Source of the DNA: Planctomycetales bacterium
Lineage (GTDB): Bacteria > Planctomycetota > Planctomycetia > Pirellulales > Thermoguttaceae
NCBI GenBank assembly: GCA_007127495.1
Contig: SKZG01000400.1
Coordinates: 1-5,695 of the forward strand
Reading direction: 5' to 3'
Length of the DNA: 5,695 nt
Of the stretch, positions 1 to 4,318 are shown piece by piece (position 1 is the stretch's first letter; each line of letters opens with the position of its first letter). Under the pieces are notes generated by a model. The model saw only the letters and a program-made list of their open reading frames with translations, ran no database searches and was not told the DNA's origin. A program made the position numbers and the translations under genes.

Positions 1-168
1 ACCCTTGACGAACTTGACGAACTCGGAAGCTTTGTTGAACTGGAGCTGGTTGTCGATGCGGAACAGGTGGACGACGCCCGCCGAACCATCGGGACCCTGG
101 CACGGAAGCTGGGGCTGACCACAAGCGAGCGTCGGGGCTACTTGCAGTTGCTGTTAAGTCGGTCGTAA
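1..168 (+). CDS. CYTH-domain protein (class IV adenylate cyclase-like), C-terminal fragment
   Basis: The window opens inside a reading frame that ends at a TAA at 166-168, leaving the last 55 residues. The fragment starts TLDELDELGSFVELELVV and finishes YLQLLLSRS. A 'LD.v..LG.FvE.E' strand, an amphipathic helix with a small/charged pattern (EQVDDARRTIGTLARKLGL) and a terminal 'YLqLLL' are the usual end of CYTH-fold proteins annotated as class IV adenylate cyclases or thiamine-triphosphatase-like enzymes. The Glu residues in FVELEL would be the metal-binding strand of the tunnel fold. Family members bind triphosphate-containing substrates with divalent metals in the cytoplasm. The diagnostic N-terminal ExExK motif lies outside the window, so cyclase and triphosphatase activity cannot be told apart. 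The family call is moderately secure; the specific function is not known. Confidence 0.62.
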   Translation, partial: TLDELDELGSFVELELVVDAEQVDDARRTIGTLARKLGLTTSERRGYLQLLLSRS

Positions 169-395
169 TTGCCTTTTCCGGCTCTTCCGTTTCTAGGTGC
201 AGACAGCCTTTGTTTCAGGGACGGCACACGGCGTGTGCCTACTACGTTAAAGCAGCCTGCACTTAAACGAAAGAGCCCCTTTTCCGGCACAAGCCGCGAT
301 AGCAACCTTCGCCGCGTATCGGCAGGGCGGGCCGTGCAATGGGCGGCGCACACCCCGCCCTCGCGGGTCGGCTACGTTGCCGCTATATTGAAGCG
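169..395. other. Intergenic region upstream of the first MFS gene
   Basis: These 227 bases hold no believable gene; reading frames here run on out of frame into the MFS gene. They contain the 223-239 palindrome and a GC-rich leader at 325-360. No rho-independent terminator with a T-tract follows the upstream gene, and no clear -35/-10 pair is visible. TATATT at 384-389 is too close to the preferred start at 396 to be a normal -10 box, unless the transcript is nearly leaderless. Confidence 0.5.
223..239. repeat. Perfect palindrome, 7-bp arms with 3-nt spacer
   Basis: GGCACAC at 223-229 and GTGTGCC at 233-239 are exact reverse complements around GGC. The element lies 54 nt after the stop of the CYTH gene. 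No T-run follows it, so it is a poor rho-independent terminator. The unit followed by TACTAC looks like a dispersed intergenic element that I associate with planctomycete genomes, but only one copy is in this window. It could instead be an operator for a dimeric regulator. Confidence 0.6.
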
Positions 396-1757
396 ATGCA
401 TTCTCCACCGCCGCAGGGCCGAACGGCTGTTCCTTCCAAACGACCTTCCCATTGGCCTGCCAACGTTGCAACTCACGAGCCGAGGAACCTCGCGCTGCTG
501 GCCGCGCATCAGATCGTCTTCCGGGTCGGCTGGATATTCAAGACGGAAAGCGTCATTATTCCAGCTTTTCTCGACTCGATCGCCGGGCCCAGCTCGGGCA
601 TGCTGCGCGGGTTACTTCCGGTCATGAGTCGATTCGGCCAGAGCGTTCCGCCGGCGTTCGTCGCGGGGTGGCTTCGCGGCCGGCCTATGAAAAAGCGCGC
701 CTTGGCCGGCTTCACGATGGCAATGAGCCTTCCCTTTGCCGCACTGGCCGCCACGTGCCTTGCCGTGGGCGTGTGCCGGTGGAGAGGGGTCGTATGGTGG
801 TTCCTCGCCCTGTATGGGTTGTTCTTCGTATTCAACGGGCTGTACCATCTTGCCTTCGGGACGGTTCAAGGCAAGCTAATTCGCCCATGGCGCCGCGGCC
901 GGCTGCTATTGATTTCCACCTTCTATGGCGCCTTGCCCGCAATGCTCATGGCCTGGTGGCTATTGCCGGGCTGGCTCGACCAGCCCGAAGTCGGCTTCGG
1001 TTGGATATTCGCTGTTGCGGCAAGCTGCTTTGTGCTATCGGGGCTGATCGCTTTCCTACTGTTTGAGCCTCGCGATGAAACCGATTCGAACTCCTACCAC
1101 GACGAGCGAACGAACGTGGCCGAGATGGTTTCCGTCTTCCGCCATGACAGGAACCTTCGCCGCCTGACGGCGGTGGCGATGCTCTTCGGTTGCGGCCTGA
1201 TTGTCGTTCCTCACTATCAGGCCCTCGCGCTGGGGCCGATGGAACTGCCGATTGCAACGCTTATGTTGTTTGCCATCACGCAGAATGCGTCGGTTGGCGT
1301 CTTCAGCCTCGTGCTGGGGCCGATGGCCGACCACTGGGGCAACCGAGCCGCATTGGGGCTGGTTGTTCTCGGGTCGGCGATGCCTCCCGCGATGGCTGCT
1401 CTCTTCTCCCAGTTGCCGGCGGGGGTAGGCGAGGGCTTGTATTGGATGATCTACATCCCCCTGGGCATCGCGCCGCTCGCGCTGCGCATCCTCGTGAATT
1501 ACACGCTGGAAATCTGTCTGCCCCAGCAGCACCCCCGCTACCTCGCCACCGTGAACTTATGCCTTGCGGTACCTTTTGCCTTCGCGCCGCTGGCCGGACT
1601 GCTCATCGATGTGCAGGCGGCCGGATTCCGGCTGGTGTTCATCGCGACCGCGGTCCTTGTGGCCCTGGGCGCCCTCATGACTCTGACGCTTGAGGAGCCC
1701 CGGAGCCGTTGGAGCGAGGGGGAGCTACCCGCCCTCGGCGCCGACGTCGACGAGTAG
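396..1757 (+). CDS. MFS transporter, substrate unknown
   Basis: Predicted inner-membrane secondary transporter of 453 aa, about the normal length for a 12-helix MFS protein. Hydrophobic segments recur along the chain, e.g. around residues 103-125, 132-156, 170-190, 200-223, 257-277, 284-307, 318-338, 348-368, 382-404 and 411-431. A polar cytoplasmic linker at about 224-256 (EPRDETDSNSYHDERTN) separates the two six-helix halves. GPMADHWGNR at 308-317 is the MFS motif A between two C-half helices. The N-terminal text NLALLAAHQIVFRVGWIFKT at 31-50 resembles planctomycete MFS proteins that I recall, none of known substrate. I chose ATG 396 because it leaves a short basic tail before the first helix. 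ATG 339 would add 19 residues. Neither start has a strong Shine-Dalgarno, so the start is uncertain. It ends 252 nt before nrfH, too far to assume one transcript. A role in nitrite or ammonium transport cannot be inferred. Confidence 0.88.
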   Translation: MHSPPPQGRTAVPSKRPSHWPANVATHEPRNLALLAAHQIVFRVGWIFKTESVIIPAFLDSIAGPSSGMLRGLLPVMSRFGQSVPPAFVAGWLRGRPMKKRALAGFTMAMSLPFAALAATCLAVGVCRWRGVVWWFLALYGLFFVFNGLYHLAFGTVQGKLIRPWRRGRLLLISTFYGALPAMLMAWWLLPGWLDQPEVGFGWIFAVAASCFVLSGLIAFLLFEPRDETDSNSYHDERTNVAEMVSVFRHDRNLRRLTAVAMLFGCGLIVVPHYQALALGPMELPIATLMLFAITQNASVGVFSLVLGPMADHWGNRAALGLVVLGSAMPPAMAALFSQLPAGVGEGLYWMIYIPLGIAPLALRILVNYTLEICLPQQHPRYLATVNLCLAVPFAFAPLAGLLIDVQAAGFRLVFIATAVLVALGALMTLTLEEPRSRWSEGELPALGADVDE

Positions 1758-1765
1758 CCCACACC

Positions 1766-1791
1766 CCATCGCCCGGCTCACCGGGAAATGG
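1766..1791 (+). terminator. Possible weak hairpin terminator after the MFS gene
   Basis: CCCGG (1772-1776) and CCGGG (1781-1785) form a 5-bp stem with a CTCA loop. After a 2x2 mismatch, CCAT (1766-1769) can pair with ATGG (1788-1791). It begins 9 nt after the MFS stop codon, which is a good position. There is no downstream T-tract, so it would not be a classical intrinsic terminator. It may only be a transcript-end stabilising hairpin, or chance in GC-rich DNA. Confidence 0.25.
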
Positions 1792-2009
1792 CCCTGCTAG
1801 CACGTAACGCATGCATCGTGTATAAGACTGGTGTTGTGCCGGGCGGAATACCGAGAAATACCGGCAGGAGGGATGGACTCGTCGCGGGCCGTTTTTGTGC
1901 TTTTTGTGGCACGGCCATCGTGCGAGTCGAAAACTTCATGGGTAAGATGCCCGTGGTACGGCAGAAGTGGCATGGGCTCCCGCGTCACACTGAAACTCAG
2001 GGCGAAGCG
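1792..2009 (+). promoter_or_regulatory. Leader and presumed control region of nrfHA
   Basis: The nrf promoter should lie here because the preceding gene ends at 1757 and nrfH starts at 2010. I see no convincing -35/-10 pair. TATAAG at 1821-1826 could be a -10 box, but its -35 position is poor. No FNR-type TTGAT-N4-ATCAA site is visible. Two direct repeats stand out: AATACCG at 1847-1853 and 1857-1863 (10-bp period), and TTTTTGTG at 1892-1899 and 1901-1908 (9-bp period). The second is followed by TGGCACG, which looks like half of a sigma-54 site but lacks a correctly spaced GC element. An in-frame extension of nrfH back to ATG 1788 crosses this region but does not look like NrfH protein. Confidence 0.4.
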
Positions 2010-2489
2010 ATGCAACGGCTACGGCTATCTATGGCCGGTCTTGCGGCTGCTGCGGTGGCCGGAAGCTTCCTCGGCGCCGGAGGGTTCACGTTCCACTATG
2101 GCGAAGGCTGGTCCTACTTCAGCCAGGAACCCGAAACGTGCACGAACTGCCATATCATGCAGCCGCACTACGACACATGGTTGAAGAGCAGCCACCACGC
2201 CGCCGCGACCTGCGTCGATTGCCACCTGCCGGAAGAGTTTCCGCATAGTATCATCTCGAAGGCCGACAATGGTTTCTTCCACTCTTGGGCGTTCACGTTC
2301 CAGGACTTTCACGAACCGATTCAGATCAAACCGCGCAACCAGCGCATCCTTGAGAACAACTGCATTCGGTGCCACGAGTCGCTCGTTGCCCAAATGCAGG
2401 CGTATTCCGCTGAGGCCGGCCGTATTTCCTGCATGCATTGCCACGACGACGTGGGACACACCGCCCGGCCTCGACTTTATGCCCGCTGA
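2010..2489 (+). CDS. nrfH: NrfH, tetraheme quinol dehydrogenase subunit of cytochrome c nitrite reductase
   Basis: NapC/NirT-family membrane cytochrome c that oxidises menaquinol and feeds electrons to NrfA on the periplasmic side. The 159-aa product has a basic start (MQRLR), one hydrophobic anchor at about 8-28, and four heme sites: C44-TNCH-48, C68-VDCH-72, C118-IRCH-122 and C141-MHCH-145. The first is CXXCHXM (M50), the NrfH hallmark in which Met supplies the heme-1 ligand. SSHHAAATCVDCHLP and the K84/D86 stretch before NGFFHSWAFTF match the region around the quinol site. HDDVGH closes the last heme motif. ATG 2010 follows AGGGCGA and gives the standard 150-160 aa family length. Upstream in-frame ATGs (1788, 1938, 1947) would add 75, 25 or 22 residues with no family resemblance. 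It lies 23 nt before nrfA, so the two are almost certainly co-transcribed. Confidence 0.95.
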   Translation: MQRLRLSMAGLAAAAVAGSFLGAGGFTFHYGEGWSYFSQEPETCTNCHIMQPHYDTWLKSSHHAAATCVDCHLPEEFPHSIISKADNGFFHSWAFTFQDFHEPIQIKPRNQRILENNCIRCHESLVAQMQAYSAEAGRISCMHCHDDVGHTARPRLYAR

Positions 2490-2498
2490 AACCACGTC

Positions 2499-2504
2499 AA
2501 GGAG
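2499..2504 (+). promoter_or_regulatory. Shine-Dalgarno of nrfA
   Basis: AAGGAG sits 8 nt before ATG 2513 within the 23-nt nrfH-nrfA gap. It decides the nrfA start against the longer in-frame ATG at 2438, which lies inside nrfH and would prepend 25 residues (MPRRRGTHRP...) without family resemblance. It is the strongest ribosome-binding site in the window. Confidence 0.85.
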
Positions 2505-2512
2505 TTCCCGAG

Positions 2513-4021
2513 ATGGCTACCGAGAGCAACCCGTCGCCCAACCCGTCGCCCAACCCGTCGCGAACCATTGCGGTGTATGCGTTCATCATCCTGGTCGCGG
2601 GCCTGGGCACGATCATTATTCTGGCCCTGCTCATCAACATTTTCACCCGCAAGCAGGAGGCGCGCGTCCCGTTCCAGCGCGTGGTGGAAGTCGATGAAGA
2701 CACGATCGATCCGGCCATTTGGGGCGCCAATTGGCCCCGGCAGTATGAAAGCTACAAGCGCACCGTCGATTACGAGCGGACTCGCTACGGCGGCAGCGAC
2801 GCCATTCCCGTCCAGAAGCTCGACGTGTATCCGTGGCTGCGGACCATGTGGTCGGGCTATGCGTTCGCGCTCGACTACCGCGAGGCGCGCGGCCACGCCT
2901 ATATGTTGTGGGACCAGGACCACACGGAACGAGTTGCTCAGCGTCCGCAGCCCGGCGCCTGCTTGCACTGCCACTCCTCCATACTGCCGGCCTACCGCTA
3001 TGCGGGCGAGGGCGACGTCATGGAGGGTTTCCGCAGGGTCAACGCGATGTCGTGGTCCGACGCCCGCCACATGACCGACGACGAAGGGCAGCCGCTCATC
3101 GAGCACCCGGTAAGCTGTGTCGACTGTCATGATCCGGACACCTTGCGGCTTCGCATTACGCGGCCCGCCTTCATCGAGGGCATTGCCGCGTATAAAGCCT
3201 CGCAGGGGATCGGCGATTACGACGTGAACCGCGACGCATCGCACCATGAAATGCGCTCGTTCGCGTGCGCCCAGTGCCATGTGGAATACTACTTCGCTGA
3301 GCCGGACAATCAGCTTGTGTATCCCTGGCACGACGGCCTGCTCGTCGAGGAAATGGAAGCCTATTTCGATCGGATCGGGCATGCCGACTGGATCCACGGC
3401 ATCACCGGCGCCCCGATGCTGAAGGCGCAGCATCCCGAGTTCGAATTGTGGAGCCAAGGCACCCACGCCGCGGCGGGCGTTTCCTGCGCCGACTGCCACA
3501 TGCCCTATCGCCGTGTGGGGGCCATGAAGGTGTCCGATCACCACGTGCGCAGCCCACTGCTCGATGTTGCCGCCTCGTGCCAAACCTGCCACAACGTGCC
3601 GGAAGAGGAACTCCTTTCGCGGGCGCACACGATTCAAGACCGCACACACGGCCTGATCCTACGCGCCGGCGAGGCGCTCGCAGACATGATCGAGGCGATC
3701 GTGGAAGCCAAGGAAGCGGGCGGCACGGAGGAGCAACTCGCGCCCCTTCGCGAGCTGCACCGCAAGGCGCAGTGGCGGCTGGACTTCGTATTCTCGGAAA
3801 ACTCGCACGGTTTTCACGCCCCGCAGGAATCGGCGCGCATTCTCGCGGAGTCGATCGACTACTCGCGCCGCGCCGTGGCCCTGGCCCGCAGCGTGAAGGC
3901 CGCTCCCGAGGGCGAGCCCCGCGAGGTCGAACGTGAACCCATTCACGGGGTGACACCCGACGAGAAGGCCCCGCCGATACCGCCCACCAGCAACACCGAT
4001 TCGGACGACGAGACGCCATGA
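2513..4021 (+). CDS. nrfA: NrfA, pentaheme cytochrome c nitrite reductase (CXXCH active-site variant)
   Basis: Catalytic subunit of ammonia-forming nitrite reductase (nitrite + 6 e- to ammonium), acting outside the cytoplasm with NrfH. The 502-aa product has five heme sites: C150-LHCH-154, C202-VDCH-206, C252-AQCH-256, C325-ADCH-329 and C356-QTCH-360. Catalytic residues match E. coli NrfA: Arg126 in ARGHAY, Tyr259 in CAQCHVEYYF and His307 in the diagnostic KAQH motif, 18 residues before heme 4 as in E. coli. GTH (H318) and HGFHAPQ (H432/H435) supply expected distal ligands. Oddly, heme 1 is CXXCH, where most NrfA have CXXCK; this is a known variant (e.g. Campylobacter). The N terminus is NPSP repeats followed by about 26 hydrophobic residues (19-44) with no clear cleavage site, suggesting a signal-anchor. 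The last ~40 residues are Pro/Glu/Asp-rich and probably disordered. Five hemes plus KAQH exclude octaheme hydroxylamine-oxidase relatives. Confidence 0.96.
   Translation: MATESNPSPNPSPNPSRTIAVYAFIILVAGLGTIIILALLINIFTRKQEARVPFQRVVEVDEDTIDPAIWGANWPRQYESYKRTVDYERTRYGGSDAIPVQKLDVYPWLRTMWSGYAFALDYREARGHAYMLWDQDHTERVAQRPQPGACLHCHSSILPAYRYAGEGDVMEGFRRVNAMSWSDARHMTDDEGQPLIEHPVSCVDCHDPDTLRLRITRPAFIEGIAAYKASQGIGDYDVNRDASHHEMRSFACAQCHVEYYFAEPDNQLVYPWHDGLLVEEMEAYFDRIGHADWIHGITGAPMLKAQHPEFELWSQGTHAAAGVSCADCHMPYRRVGAMKVSDHHVRSPLLDVAASCQTCHNVPEEELLSRAHTIQDRTHGLILRAGEALADMIEAIVEAKEAGGTEEQLAPLRELHRKAQWRLDFVFSENSHGFHAPQESARILAESIDYSRRAVALARSVKAAPEGEPREVEREPIHGVTPDEKAPPIPPTSNTDSDDETP
2528..2560 (+). repeat. 12-bp tandem repeat at the nrfA 5' end
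   Basis: AACCCGTCGCCC occurs at 2528-2539 and 2540-2551, then its first 9 bases at 2552-2560 (2.75 perfect copies). Because the unit is 12 nt it keeps frame and encodes NPSP-NPSP-NPS in the short cytoplasmic tail of NrfA, just before the membrane segment. Perfect identity at the DNA level suggests recent expansion by slippage; copy-number change would alter length without a frameshift. Confidence 0.9.
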
Positions 4022-4041
4022 CACAGCAACAAGGCGAGATT

Positions 4042-4097
4042 GTAGGATGGACATTCTTGTCCGTCGCGCTCTTGGCGGGATGGAAAGCCCATCCTAC
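4042..4097. repeat. Composite inverted-repeat element downstream of nrfA
   Basis: The outer arms GTAGGATGG (4042-4050) and CCATCCTAC (4089-4097) are exact 9-bp reverse complements. Inside, GGACA-TTCT-TGTCC (4049-4062) is a 5-bp, 4-nt-loop hairpin. A second GGATGG (4078-4083) can also pair with CCATCC (4089-4094) across a 5-nt loop, competing with the outer arm. It starts 20 nt after the nrfA stop. There is no T-tract. The layout is typical of a dispersed intergenic palindromic element and could protect the nrfHA mRNA 3' end. Recollection suggests similar sequences in planctomycetes; the window has only one copy. Confidence 0.7.
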
Positions 4098-4209
4098 CCG
4101 TCGGATTGGGCAAGTTGTTTGGTTGCAACCTCCACATCGCTTTAGGTCGCGCAGTTTAGGCCGAACTTTTCCCGTTACGTATGCGAACTCCGAACTCCGT
4201 ACTTCCAAC

Positions 4210-4217
4210 GGGGGGGG
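4210..4217 (+). repeat. 8-G homopolymer run
   Basis: Eight consecutive G residues, bounded by AAC and CTGCGG, lie about 100 nt before the FHS permease start. Such tracts are prone to slippage and to sequencing length errors. As it is non-coding, it would not change a protein frame. Confidence 0.85.
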
Positions 4218-4318
4218 CTGCGGCTAATTGGGGGAAGACACCCGGCTGGCAGCCGTCATTCGGGAAGAGTAGAATGGGCTCTTTCATCGGCAACCGTTCC
4301 GCGAAGAAGGATCCGACA

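Larger units (their letters stand above)
4022..4318. other. Intergenic region between nrfA and the FHS permease gene
   Basis: These 297 bases carry no credible gene. A 69-codon frame starting in the ATGA overlap with the nrfA stop runs straight through the inverted-repeat element and reads as low-complexity repeat translation. Visible contents are the inverted repeat at 4042-4097, TTTAGG twice (4141-4146, 4155-4160), CGAACTC twice in tandem (4184-4197), and an 8-G run (4210-4217). TAGAAT at 4270-4275 could be a -10 box for the permease, but the matching -35 position (TGGCAG) is poor and the box overlaps an alternative ATG. Confidence 0.5.

Noticed and set aside
169..627. 152-codon plus-strand frame between the CYTH and MFS genes
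   Set aside because: It overlaps the MFS gene in another frame and its first part is translation of the palindrome region. It shows no domain or hydrophobic pattern.
1907..1923. Sigma-54-like TGGCACG motif upstream of nrfH
   Set aside because: The -24-like half is good, but the GC of a -12 element is 2 bp too far and not preceded by TT. A second candidate at 1970 is off by 1 bp.
1788..2009. 75-residue N-terminal extension of NrfH, including a CAFC pair
   Set aside because: The extension has no NrfH resemblance and would place the membrane anchor about 80 residues in. ATG 2010 gives the family length.
1873..2184. Possible small gene starting at ATG 1873 after AGGAGG
   Set aside because: The AGGAGG is only 1 nt from the ATG, and the frame continues out of phase across the nrfH heme region with no protein features.
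2477..3649. 390-codon minus-strand open frame
   Set aside because: It lies antisense to nrfA, whose five heme motifs and catalytic residues are unambiguous. The minus translation shows no domain.
4018..4227. 69-codon plus-strand frame overlapping the nrfA stop as ATGA
   Set aside because: The overlap looks like translational coupling, but the frame runs through the inverted-repeat element and short repeats and gives no protein-like pattern. A minus-strand 64-codon frame over the same element was rejected for the same reason.
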